64,000 bases of DNA from Carnimonas nigrificans ATCC BAA-78 (GTDB lineage: Bacteria; Pseudomonadota; Gammaproteobacteria; Pseudomonadales; Halomonadaceae). The notes under the pieces are model-generated. The model was not told the origin of the DNA. It searched no databases and saw only the letters and a program-made list of their open reading frames with translations. Below are positions 37,754-46,207 of this stretch, one piece after another; the first letter of the stretch is position 1, and each line of letters starts with the position of its first letter. The translations under genes were made by a program, and so were the position numbers. The DNA lies in assembly GCF_000526695.1 (NCBI RefSeq), contig NZ_JAGO01000014.1, forward strand, positions 62,001 to 126,000, given 5' to 3'.

Positions 37754-38128
37754 GGTAAGTACGTATCTCCTGTCGTAGAAATGACGCCTGAGCGACGTGT
37801 CTGGGGCGTGCCAGTCGTTGACGTGGCGTGCAGGCAAAACGTATGCAGCGGCGCGTTAAACATGAAAGGTCAGGCAAAAGGTATGCCATCACCCTGTATC
37901 CGGCTTGCCTGCGCAAGGGCGGGGAGGACGTAACGCTGATGTTGTTGAAAAAACGACAGTGTGCGCGTTCTGGTGTTGAAAATGGGACAATTGCGCTGAT
38001 TGCGGTGCTTACTCCTTATATATGTAGGAAGTTTTAACCGCTCTATCAATATGCTGAGGATTTACTATTGTTGCTACATCATTAAGATAGTGGCGTGTTT
38101 TTTTCTACATAAATTGTTAAGGGACACA

Positions 38129-39532
38129 ATGACAACTCTTTTATATAAAAGCGGCGTCCGCACGGCGTCGCTTATTTTGGGTGGGAGTACCGCAGGGGTA
38201 CTGTTTTCCATCTCGGCTCAAGCGGCTGAAATTACTGACGTAGGGCTTACCAAGGACGGCATTATTGAGTCTCCTGCCAATCATGTGATTTACGACAACC
38301 CTTCGCAGGGGGTTCGTCTGAATGGTGGCTTCTCATTAATGGGCTTCGCTGCCGGCACTCATAACATCAACTACGGCAGCCGTACCGGCAACAGCCATAA
38401 AAGTCCCGCCTGGTGGGAAGCGACGGCCGCCCCTTCGATGACGGCTGAATATGACCTGCCCGATAATGCAGGCACGCTATTCGGTGGTGTTACCGCGTTC
38501 TATACCATGACCCGTGGTAATGGTGACGGCGATCCTGCTGGCTCGACGCCAGATCATCCTGAGCACTTCAGGCTGGATAACGCCTACCTTGGATGGCGCA
38601 GTGGTGACCTGTTTGCCGATAGCCTCGGTGAGAATGCCTTTACCTTCTCGTTTGGCCGTCAGTCATTCCAGTTTGGCGATGGTTTCCTGATCGGCGATGG
38701 TTTCACCGAGCAAGGTAAGTATGGCGGTTATTACATCGGGCCAAGCCACGGTTTCCATTCGAGCGCGGTGCTATCGTTTGATAGCCACGGCTGGCACGCT
38801 GACCTGTTTCACCTGAAGGCCAGCGAATATAACCTGCTGCAAGGCAATTACGGTGAATATCAGAACACTTCTCTCAATGGTCTGAATGTTGACTATACCC
38901 TGAATGATCGCGCCCAGTTTGGTGCTGCCTATGTGCACGCCTACAACTCCTGGGACCGCTCGCGTAATGGTATGGACGTCTACAACGTGCGCGCCAAAGG
39001 GATACCCTTTGAAGCACTGCCAGGCTTTTCTCTGGGCGGCCAGTACGCGTGGGAAGACCGCGATCATGGCGGCAACGGCCACGCCTGGTATGGGCAGGCA
39101 AGCTATGCGTTCCAGGACACTCCCTGGCATCCGGTTATTTCATATCGCCGCGCCGAGTATGGTGAAAACTATGACTCGATGTACAACTCCTTTGCTGGCG
39201 GCTGGGGTAGCTGGTACTACGGTGAGATCGCCGGCGAATACCATATCTCTAACAACAACATGAATATTGATATGCTGAAAGTGGCGGTGCAGCCCGCTGA
39301 TTTCGTTGAAACCGGTTTGATCGGCTACAGCTTCCGCCGTAATAAATCGACCGGCAGCGGCAGCAAAAACTTCTCTAAAGAAGTTAACCTCTACGCTGAC
39401 TGGACTCTCTCCGACCACTTCACGCTCTCCACGGTATATGGCATCGCCTTCCCTGACGATGCAGCGAAAGCGGAGTACGGACGCAAGAAGAACAGCCAGA
39501 TCGCTCAGGTGTTTGCTACCTACGCGTTCTAA
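38129..39532 (+). CDS. Outer-membrane beta-barrel porin-like protein
   Basis: A 467-residue exported protein. The ATG at 38129 (AAGGGA site) gives a signal peptide with hydrophobic core LILGGSTAGVLFSISAQA, probably cleaved after AQA. The mature part is rich in alternating aromatic and polar residues and glycines (LDNAYLGWRSGDLF, FTFSFGRQSFQFGDGFLIG), typical of a beta-barrel, and ends in phenylalanine (VFATYAF) as BAM clients do. I do not recognise the substrate; it recalls alginate-export/OprD-like barrels. It lies next to ssuD, divergent, so a link to sulfonate uptake is possible but unproven. A terminator follows. Confidence 0.7.
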   Translation: MTTLLYKSGVRTASLILGGSTAGVLFSISAQAAEITDVGLTKDGIIESPANHVIYDNPSQGVRLNGGFSLMGFAAGTHNINYGSRTGNSHKSPAWWEATAAPSMTAEYDLPDNAGTLFGGVTAFYTMTRGNGDGDPAGSTPDHPEHFRLDNAYLGWRSGDLFADSLGENAFTFSFGRQSFQFGDGFLIGDGFTEQGKYGGYYIGPSHGFHSSAVLSFDSHGWHADLFHLKASEYNLLQGNYGEYQNTSLNGLNVDYTLNDRAQFGAAYVHAYNSWDRSRNGMDVYNVRAKGIPFEALPGFSLGGQYAWEDRDHGGNGHAWYGQASYAFQDTPWHPVISYRRAEYGENYDSMYNSFAGGWGSWYYGEIAGEYHISNNNMNIDMLKVAVQPADFVETGLIGYSFRRNKSTGSGSKNFSKEVNLYADWTLSDHFTLSTVYGIAFPDDAAKAEYGRKKNSQIAQVFATYAF

Positions 39533-39567
39533 CCCAGGCTTGCAGCAACGCAGCGCTGCTGTGATGA

Positions 39568-39607
39568 AAAGGCACCTCAAGGCATCGCCCTTGGGGTGCT
39601 TTTTTTA
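39568..39607 (+). terminator. Intrinsic terminator after the barrel gene
   Basis: A 12-bp stem GGCACCTCAAGG/CCTTGGGGTGCT with one G-T and an end wobble (39571-39582 with 39589-39600), then seven T. Confidence 0.88.
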
Positions 39608-39706
39608 TGGCGCAGGGGGGGCGGATGGAATCTTGGGCGCGGCAAGGATGGCGCCAGGAATAGCGTAAGTATCGGAAGTCTCGTTTTCCGTCTTCATTCC
39701 TAAAAA

Positions 39707-39728
39707 GAAATGGTATAACATAACAAAA
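39707..39728 (+). promoter_or_regulatory. Candidate Zur box before the ZnuD-like receptor
   Basis: GAAATGGTATAACATAACAA (from 39707) is close to the gammaproteobacterial Zur operator GAAATGTTATA-N-TATAACATTTC, with one change in the left half and a weaker outer right end. It sits about 45-65 bases before the receptor start and contains TATAAC (39714-39719), a plausible -10, so Zur bound with zinc would block transcription. Identified by eye. Confidence 0.7.
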
Positions 39729-39771
39729 ATAAAAAATACTCACTCCATCCGTATTGCAAGAGGAACTTCCC

Positions 39772-41877
39772 ATGCTGTTTCTTTCCTTCCGCGCCTTGTC
39801 GCGCCCACGTCTGGCGGCGGCGCTGATGGTGGCCTATCCGCTGGCGGCAGTGGCGCAAAGCCCCGCGCCTGACAACGCCAGCGCTTCGCAAGAAGGGGAT
39901 ACTACGCCACGTCAGCAACAGGCAACGCGGCTGCCGGAAATCCAGGTCACTGCGAATCCGTTTGCCAGCTCGCGTCTTTCGTCGCCAAGCTCTGTGGTGA
40001 CAGGGGATGAGCTCAACTACCGCCAACAGGCCAGTTTGGGCGAAACGCTGAACGGTTTGCCCGGCGTGTCATCGAGCTACTTCGGGCCTTTTGCCAGCCG
40101 CCCAATCATTCGTGGTATGGATGGTGATCGTATTCGTATTCTGCGTAACGGCACCGAGTCGTTCGATGCGTCGTCATTGTCGCAGGACCATGCGGTGCCA
40201 GAAGACCCGATGGGGCTGGATCGCGTAGAGGTGCTGCGCGGGCCTTCAGCGCTGCTTTATGGCGGTAATGCCATTGGCGGTGTGGTGAATACCATTGATG
40301 GCCGTATTCCCAGAGAGGCGCTGGAAGGTATCAGTGGCAAGGTCGAAAGCGGCTTCTCCACGGCCAATAATGATCGTCACGCGGGGGCCGCGCTCAATGC
40401 GGGGCACGACGGCTTCAACCTGCATGTCGATGGCTCGTCACGCTCCTTTCAGCGCTTGCGCATTCCCGGCCACGCGGCGACCAAGCGCTTTCGGCAGGAA
40501 AATCCTGATGACGATCACAGCGATGAGAGTGGTCGTCTGACAAACAGTGACGGCCGTGCGGATTCGGCGACCATCGGCAGCTCCTATGCGTGGGATCACG
40601 GTTACGCTGGCTTCTCCTATAATCGCTACCGCTCCAACTATGGCTCCGTGGCCGAGCCGGATGCGCGGCTGGATATGCAGCAGGACAATTACCATTTCGA
40701 CAGTGAAGTCCGCGATCTGGAAGGGCCTTTTACCTCCGTGAAGGCGCAGGCCAGCTATACCCGCTACAAGCACAGTGAAATCGAGGATGGTGAAGTTGGC
40801 ACCACCTTCAAAAACCGTGGCGTTGATGCACGTATCGAAGCGCACCACGCCGCGCTGGGGCCTCTGGATGGGGTGGTGGGCACCGAGTTCTCGCATAGCC
40901 GCTTCTCTGCGCTGGGCGAGGAGGGCTTTATTCCTCAAACCGATACCGACAAGTACGCGCTCTTTGCGCTGGAAAAGTGGCAGGTCACTCCGCGGCTGGA
41001 TCTCAACTTTGGCGCGCGCCTTGACTACACTCGCCTAAGCCCCGAGGTGCAGGGCGCTGAACAGTTCGCCAAGAGCCGCGACCGCAATTTCGTCACGCCA
41101 AGCCTATCGGTGGGCAGTGTCTTCAAGCTGGATGATATCTGGTCGCTGACCGGAAACCTCAGCTATACCGAGCGTGCGCCCACCTTCTATGAGCTTTATG
41201 CCAATGGCCCGCATGGCGCTACCGGTACTTATGAAGTCGGCAATCCTGACGCCAGTCGCGAGAAGGCGATATCAGCCGATGCCGCGCTGGAGTTTGATAC
41301 AGGCAAGCACACTGGCCGCATCGGAGTGTTCTACACTCATTTCAGCAATTATCTGGGCATGCGTGGAACCGGTGAAGAGCAGCCCGGCGAAGATGGCCCG
41401 CTGCCGGTCTATGAATACGCTGATACCAAGGCGCGCTTTTTTGGCGTAGAAGCCCAAAGCAAGTGGCAGCTATATGATGGCCCCTCAGGGCTTTATCACT
41501 TCGAAGCGGGCGGCGATTACACCAATGCAGAAGACACCGAACGTCATCAGCCGCTGCCCCGTATCGCACCGTTACGGCTTCGCTCGGCGCTGGATTGGCA
41601 GCTCAACGAGTGGGACGCCCAGGTCTCGGTGGAGCGCGCTGCCGGTCAGCACCGTGTACCGCACAACAGCGGTGACGATAGTTTGAGCACCGGTGGCTAT
41701 ACACGGCTGGATACTCGTCTTGGCTATCATTTCGATGTGGGCGCAACCCAATGGTTTGCATTCCTGAAGGGCGGCAACCTGACGGATGCCAAAATCCGCT
41801 ACGCCTCTTCGGTACTGCGTGAGTATTCGCCAGCGGCTAGACGTAACCTCCAGCTCGGCGTGCAGATGAATTTCTAA
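39772..41877 (+). CDS. znuD: TonB-dependent receptor, ZnuD-like (probable zinc uptake)
   Basis: Outer-membrane TonB-dependent transporter of 701 residues. From ATG 39772 (GAGGA site) there is a signal peptide ending AVAQS, a plug domain (LPEIQVTANPF, GDELNYRQQASLGETLNGLPGV, RPIIRGMDGDRIRILRNG, GLDRVEVLRGPSALLYGGNAIGG) and a barrel ending QLGVQMNF. The plug wording, with SFDASSLSQDHAVPEDPM, fits the ZnuD-type subgroup that takes up zinc in Neisseria and Acinetobacter. A His/Asp-rich loop (NPDDDHSDESGR) could bind metal. The upstream Zur-like box supports zinc as substrate. No TonB, ExbBD or periplasmic ABC system is adjacent. Another metal or metallophore cannot be ruled out. Confidence 0.82.
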   Translation: MLFLSFRALSRPRLAAALMVAYPLAAVAQSPAPDNASASQEGDTTPRQQQATRLPEIQVTANPFASSRLSSPSSVVTGDELNYRQQASLGETLNGLPGVSSSYFGPFASRPIIRGMDGDRIRILRNGTESFDASSLSQDHAVPEDPMGLDRVEVLRGPSALLYGGNAIGGVVNTIDGRIPREALEGISGKVESGFSTANNDRHAGAALNAGHDGFNLHVDGSSRSFQRLRIPGHAATKRFRQENPDDDHSDESGRLTNSDGRADSATIGSSYAWDHGYAGFSYNRYRSNYGSVAEPDARLDMQQDNYHFDSEVRDLEGPFTSVKAQASYTRYKHSEIEDGEVGTTFKNRGVDARIEAHHAALGPLDGVVGTEFSHSRFSALGEEGFIPQTDTDKYALFALEKWQVTPRLDLNFGARLDYTRLSPEVQGAEQFAKSRDRNFVTPSLSVGSVFKLDDIWSLTGNLSYTERAPTFYELYANGPHGATGTYEVGNPDASREKAISADAALEFDTGKHTGRIGVFYTHFSNYLGMRGTGEEQPGEDGPLPVYEYADTKARFFGVEAQSKWQLYDGPSGLYHFEAGGDYTNAEDTERHQPLPRIAPLRLRSALDWQLNEWDAQVSVERAAGQHRVPHNSGDDSLSTGGYTRLDTRLGYHFDVGATQWFAFLKGGNLTDAKIRYASSVLREYSPAARRNLQLGVQMNF

Positions 41878-41936
41878 CGCTTGTGTGGCACAGCTTCCTT
41901 CTGCGATTTATCAAGGCGTACCAGGCTGCGATGACC

Positions 41937-41964
41937 TTGCCTACCGGTAACGGTAGGCTTTTTT
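41937..41964 (+). terminator. Intrinsic terminator after the ZnuD-like gene
   Basis: GCCTACCG (41939-41946) pairs with CGGTAGGC (41951-41958) around GTAA, followed by six T. The next 300 bases up to amiC hold no gene I can support. Confidence 0.92.
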
Positions 41965-42262
41965 GTTCTGGAAGAACGTGCCCGCTTGTGGGCGATAATC
42001 CATCAGGAAGTACGCTCAAGAAGTACGCTCCCTTCGCTTTTTATGGAAGGGAACTACTAGCGGTGGCGGACGTCTCACACATGTCGTGCAGATGGCTGAG
42101 GGAAGGAAGGGCTGATATCAGCTCAACGAGCCTAACGGCGGCAACCCTGTACGCGCCAATAGGCGCTTGTTGCCATCAGCGCTGCTCTCGCTTCCTTCTT
42201 GCTCAGCACTTACACTACACCACCTCCAACAATACACCGTGGTCAGCAACTCTCGGATTCGC

Positions 42263-43462
42263 ATGTCTTATCACTCTTCGCTCTCTGCTGTACGGCAGCG
42301 CGCGCCCTCTATCTGGTGCCTGCTGTTTTTCTCTCTTTTGATGTTGGTTCTCACGGCTCAGGCCGCCCATGCCGCGCAGGTACGTGCCGTCAGCTCCGTG
42401 AACGGCAGCGCCGAGCAGCGCATCAGAATTGATACCTCAGGCGCTGCGGTCAGCAAACCGCATGTATTTACCCTCTCTAACCCGTCGCGGGTAGTGGTGG
42501 ATTTGCCCGCCTCGAAGGTGGCGCCAGGCAACAATTTTGGCAGTCTAAGAAAGAACTGGGTCACCAACGTGCGCTACGGCACCCTGAAAGGGGGCACGCT
42601 GCGGTTGGTGATGGATGTCTCCCGTGCTCCCCAGGGGCAGCCGAAGATAGAAACTACCGGCAGCCATGTCAGGGTGATTTTTGGCAATACCTCAACGGCA
42701 GCACAGCCCACCGCCGCTCGCACAGCGTCGAAAGGTGCGACCCAAGCCCATCGGGATATTGTCGTAGCCATTGACCCGGGCCATGGCGGGAAGGATACCG
42801 GCACGATAGGGAACGACGGCACCTATGAGAAAACCGTGGTGCTCAGTATCGCCAGGCAGGTAATTAATAGCCTGAACAAGCACCCTGGCTTCAAGGCGTT
42901 CATGACGCGCGACGGCGACTACTTCCTGACCTTGCCAGAGCGAGTCGATACGGCGCGTAAGCATCATGCTGACTTTTTCGCCTCGATTCACGCCAACGCT
43001 GCCAAAGGGCGCTCGGCTCATGGCACGCTGATCTTTGCGCTGTCGGAGCATGGCGCGTCCTCGACCATGGCGAGCTGGATGGCGCGCAAGGAGAACCACT
43101 CCTCCATGCTTAACGATGCCGATGCGGTTGATCTTAGCGATAAATCGGCCTCCGTGCGGCGCACGCTGATCGACCTGAGTCTCGGCTCCAAGGAGGAGCG
43201 CTCCTCGGCGGCAGGGCTGGATTTGGTCAGAAGCATTGCCAAGGTCAACTCGATGTTCAACCACAAGGTGGAGAAGGCCAACTTCGCGGTACTGCGTTCG
43301 CCTGATATTCCTGCGGTGCTGATCGAAACCGACTTCCTATCAAGCCCCACCGGCCTTGCCAATCTGAAATCCCCTGCGTTTCAGGCTCGGATGGGACAGG
43401 CGATTGCCGATGGCATCGTCCGCTACTTCCAGCTACATCCGCCGCATAAGCCGGATGCGTAA
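42263..43462 (+). CDS. amiC: N-acetylmuramoyl-L-alanine amidase AmiC-like
   Basis: Periplasmic zinc amidase that splits septal peptidoglycan during daughter-cell separation. The ATG at 42263 gives a signal region with hydrophobic core LLFFSLLMLVLTAQAAHAAQ, and may include an RQRAP stretch before it. An AMIN domain follows (residues about 40-140, SSVNGSAEQRIRIDTSGAA), then Amidase_3 with the zinc sites IDPGHGGKDTG, TYEKTVVL and FASIHANA and the catalytic Glu in VLIETDFLS. 399 residues. An AmiB-like C-terminal LysM domain is absent, so AmiA/AmiC type. Here it stands alone; in many gammaproteobacteria an amidase sits beside tsaE and mutL. Confidence 0.92.
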   Translation: MSYHSSLSAVRQRAPSIWCLLFFSLLMLVLTAQAAHAAQVRAVSSVNGSAEQRIRIDTSGAAVSKPHVFTLSNPSRVVVDLPASKVAPGNNFGSLRKNWVTNVRYGTLKGGTLRLVMDVSRAPQGQPKIETTGSHVRVIFGNTSTAAQPTAARTASKGATQAHRDIVVAIDPGHGGKDTGTIGNDGTYEKTVVLSIARQVINSLNKHPGFKAFMTRDGDYFLTLPERVDTARKHHADFFASIHANAAKGRSAHGTLIFALSEHGASSTMASWMARKENHSSMLNDADAVDLSDKSASVRRTLIDLSLGSKEERSSAAGLDLVRSIAKVNSMFNHKVEKANFAVLRSPDIPAVLIETDFLSSPTGLANLKSPAFQARMGQAIADGIVRYFQLHPPHKPDA

Positions 43463-43495
43463 TTCCAGGCAGAGTCTCGCACCCTTGCCTTAACA

Positions 43496-43538
43496 ACAGC
43501 GCCCGTCCCGAATATCCGGTGGCGGGCGCTGTCATTTT
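43496..43538 (+). terminator. Intrinsic terminator after amiC
   Basis: ACAGCGCCCG (43496-43505) pairs with CGGGCGCTGT (43523-43532), with a smaller inner stem, followed by CATTTTT. Confidence 0.85.
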
Positions 43539-43807
43539 TGCGGAACGGCTATTTTTCCCGATTGCAGGGCTGTATGCCCTTATTAACCTGCTGGCGCTTT
43601 GCTGGGTTTTTTCGCGCTGCTGGAAGGCGCTGTGACTGAAAGAGAAGGGCATTGCCACGCGGTATGCAGGGAAGCAGGAGGAATAATTTCGGCGTGATGC
43701 AGGGGGGAGATGTGATGCTGGGGTGAGATGAGGTGGGATGGGTGATGAAGAACGCTGGAGCGCGACGGCTCCAGCCTCTTGTACGGTAAGCGCTAGTGGC
43801 GCAACGC
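43539..43807. other. Intergenic stretch with a G-rich run
   Basis: No gene seen. The plus strand at about 43701-43741 carries G-tracts of six, four, three and three, with loops of 2-12 bases. An imperfect hairpin (TGGAGC/GCTCCA, about 43754-43777) lies just past the stop of the MatC-like gene on the minus strand and may terminate it. Confidence 0.4.
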
Positions 43808-45088
43808 CTACAGCACCACCGACGGCAGCACGGCGACTATTCCTGGCACCGTTACCACAATACAGCCGGTAATCAGCAGCAGGCGACGGAACAGCGCGTT
43901 TTGCTGACGCTCCTCGGTATAGCCCACCACCAGCGTGCCGGCAACGTGGATCGGGTTGATAACGCTCAAGGTGGCGGGGGCAGCAATGGCCGCAATAATC
44001 AGCGCCAGATAGGGCGAATCGCCAAAAATCGTACAGACCATCGGTGCCATCAAACTGATAACGCCAATGGTCGAAGCCTCCACATTGGCGAGGAAAGTCG
44101 TCAGATAAGCCATCAGGAAGATAAGCACGATGGGGTTATGGGTCATCGCCAGCAAGCCCTCCTCGAGCGCCTTCATGGTGCCTACTTCCTCCATCGCGCC
44201 GATGAAGGTCAGCAGGCCGCACAGCACAATCACCGCATTCCACGGAATCTTGTGCAGGAAGCCTGAATTGCTGCCCGGAAAGATCAGCATCAGAACGACG
44301 GCGATGGAGATCGAAGCGAAACCGACATCAGCACCTGCGAAGATCACCAGCGCAACAAAGGCGAGTACGCCAATGGCTGAACATAGTGCGTAGAAAGGCT
44401 GGAGCTTGATGCCGGTCTCTTCCGAGGCGGCTGGATACATCAGCATAAAGCCGCGCTGTTGCGAGACCTGCTGAGCATTGCCATCTACCAGCCGTTTGGG
44501 GCTGAAAATCAGTTGAAGCACCAGCACGGTCACGAAGGAGATGACGGTTCCCAGCGCCCATACCGTCCAGCCGTTGAAAGAGGTGCCGTTGTTGGCGGCA
44601 ACGCTGCTCAGAATCTGGCCGGTAGGGTTAAGGGGGGATAGCCCCGCCGTGTTGGCACCGATAATAGCGGCCATCTCACTGATGAAGAAGATGCGCGGGT
44701 GACGGCGGCATAGCGCCGCGATAATGGGCACCAGCAGGGTAATGGTCGCCGTTGAAAATGCGCCCACGGTAGTAATGGCAACGCCGAGCACGTAGCCCGC
44801 CCACGGGATCAGCGCGGTACGCTCCCCGATAGAGTCATAGATCTTGCTCGCAAACCACGATAGGCCGCCGCTTTTCTCAAGATGAGCAAAAAGGAGTGAC
44901 ACGCCTACCAGCAGGGTAAAAATTCCTCCGGGGAAGTGGGCGAAAACAGCCTTGGAACCGGTACCCGACACAACCAGCAGTGCGGCCGCCGCCGCGAGTC
45001 CTAATAATCCAATATTGATCTTGCGCCAAATTGCCAACACCAAAAGCAACACCAGCAGTACCAGTGAGGTGAGCTGCGATACATCCAT
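43808..45088 (-). CDS. MatC-like dicarboxylate/anion transporter (SLC13/IT superfamily)
   Basis: A 426-residue inner-membrane protein with 10-12 hydrophobic segments. The N-terminal part, WRKINIGLLGLAAAAALLV ... FAHFPGGIFTLLVGVSLLFAHLEKSGGLSWF, matches the MatC N-terminal domain (malonate/dicarboxylate carriers). The SLC13-type motifs GANTAGLSPLNPTGQIL and, in the second half, FLANVEASTIGVISLMAPM and LSVINPIHVAGTLVVG are at the expected helix-hairpin positions. No malonate decarboxylase (mdc) or CoA ligase gene is nearby, so the substrate is left open. The ATG is at 45086-45088. It is convergent with amiC. Confidence 0.8.
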   Translation of the reverse strand: MDVSQLTSLVLLVLLLVLAIWRKINIGLLGLAAAAALLVVSGTGSKAVFAHFPGGIFTLLVGVSLLFAHLEKSGGLSWFASKIYDSIGERTALIPWAGYVLGVAITTVGAFSTATITLLVPIIAALCRRHPRIFFISEMAAIIGANTAGLSPLNPTGQILSSVAANNGTSFNGWTVWALGTVISFVTVLVLQLIFSPKRLVDGNAQQVSQQRGFMLMYPAASEETGIKLQPFYALCSAIGVLAFVALVIFAGADVGFASISIAVVLMLIFPGSNSGFLHKIPWNAVIVLCGLLTFIGAMEEVGTMKALEEGLLAMTHNPIVLIFLMAYLTTFLANVEASTIGVISLMAPMVCTIFGDSPYLALIIAAIAAPATLSVINPIHVAGTLVVGYTEERQQNALFRRLLLITGCIVVTVPGIVAVLPSVVL

Positions 45089-45545
45089 CTAACGTCTTCC
45101 TCATCGCTCTAGTCGGGAATTATTATCATTTTATTAAAAAGTCTTGCGCCTACGACCAAAGTACGTGCAACGCCAGAGGTTGCGCAATCCCTACCAACGC
45201 CTTAAGAAAACCTTGCAAGGTTGGGTTAAGAGACACGTTATCAGGTGTCAGCGGCCAGGAATAAACGGAAAAATGGAGGGGAATGTCGGCAAAAAGTACG
45301 GTAAAAGGTGGTAACAGTAGAAGGGAAGAGAGTGAGAAAAAAGCCCTCTGTCGCGTGAAGCAGGAGCAAAAATGCGATAGCTGTTGCGACTAATGTATAA
45401 CGGCGAAAATCGGGAAAATGTACTTCCCGAGCGTTTCCGGTGAGTGGGGGGGGCAGGCAGAGAATCTTTCCCTGCCATTGCGCTCGCTGTGAATAGGAGA
45501 GGTGGTGCTTGCCCATCAGTGAAGTATCGTTAGATCAAACTCAGG
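45089..45545. other. Intergenic stretch without recognised gene
   Basis: About 450 bases upstream of the MatC-like gene. Two overlapping open frames of 76-91 codons on the minus strand (45241-45516) lack ribosome sites and family features. The region next to 45100-45140 is AT-rich and may hold the carrier's promoter. Confidence 0.4.
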
Positions 45546-45549
45546 ATGA

Positions 45550-45825
45550 ATTCCGCTAGCCAGTGCAATGATAGCGATAATGACAATGCCCACCATTACC
45601 ACACCGGTGGCCAGGTATCAGCGGCGACCAGTTCAGCAGCAACCAGGGTAGACCAGCCCCCGCCCAGTGCGATGCGTAGCCCCGTTAGCATATGGGGGAG
45701 GGCACTCGGCAGTACCACGTAGCAGATCACCTGATAGTGGCTCGCGCCCAGGCTACGTGCGGCTTGAATACGCGCACGGTCAACACGTAGTACTCCGTCT
45801 ACAGTGCGGGTTAACAAGCCTGTGC
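45550..45825 (-). pseudogene. Remnant of a taurine/sulfonate ABC permease (TauC/SsuC type)
   Basis: On the minus strand the frame reads TRTVDGVLRVDRARIQAARS, LGASHYQVICYVVLPSALPH, MLTGLRIALGGGWSTLVAAE and LVAAD, which is the EAA-loop and last third of a TauC/SsuC-type permease. It then runs into a stop within nine residues. A second frame directly after continues as LATGVVMVGIVIIAIIALAS, matching the final helix of TauC (LATDVVLAGIAVIAIIA type). About 16 residues between the two pieces are missing, so a small deletion with frameshift joined them. The N-terminal two thirds are absent. No tauA, tauB or tauD gene is near. The fragment lies between the MatC-like gene and the sulfate uptake locus. 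Confidence 0.82.
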
Positions 45826-46042
45826 TGCCTGGCCTGGTGCTTTTGTTGTGGCAATGCACAGCGCTTGCTCGCACACATACGCCAGCGGGAAATATGCCGC
45901 CTCTGAAAAACGAGTGTCGCAATATCGGTACGGTTATTGAAATTCGAAATAGGCGTCTTTTAATTACCAAATTGAATATTCAGAATTTTTGTTATCTCAA
46001 AATGAAATGCTAAAAACGAAATGATATTTTTATATTCATTTA

Positions 46043-46054
46043 TTGAATATAAAA
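46043..46054 (+). promoter_or_regulatory. 12-base motif shared by both sulfate-binding protein leaders (copy 1)
   Basis: TTGAATATAAAA, about 150 bases before the first sbp, within a 130-base AT-rich stretch. The same 12 bases occur at 50344-50355 before the second sbp. This could be part of a CysB-type control site, but CysB sites have a loose consensus and none is proven here. Confidence 0.4.
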
Positions 46055-46207
46055 TTTTGTTGTAATAACTCATGGCTTTAAATAGCCTAGTCGTAGCAAC
46101 GGTGGGTGCCGAGCAGGAATCCTTGTCCTTTCAGCATACCCATGCGTATGGCAGGTAATGTCTGCCGTTCTATGATTATTTATCGCTATTGATCGGGTGT
46201 GCGAGTC

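Noticed and set aside
41883-42341. A 152-codon frame starting with FLLRFIKAYQ, faintly like YidD
   Set aside because: The conserved CRFxPTCS core of YidD is missing and a strong intrinsic terminator lies inside the frame.
43701-43741. Possible G-quadruplex after amiC
   Set aside because: Four G-tracts are present, but two loops exceed ten bases, making a stable quadruplex doubtful.
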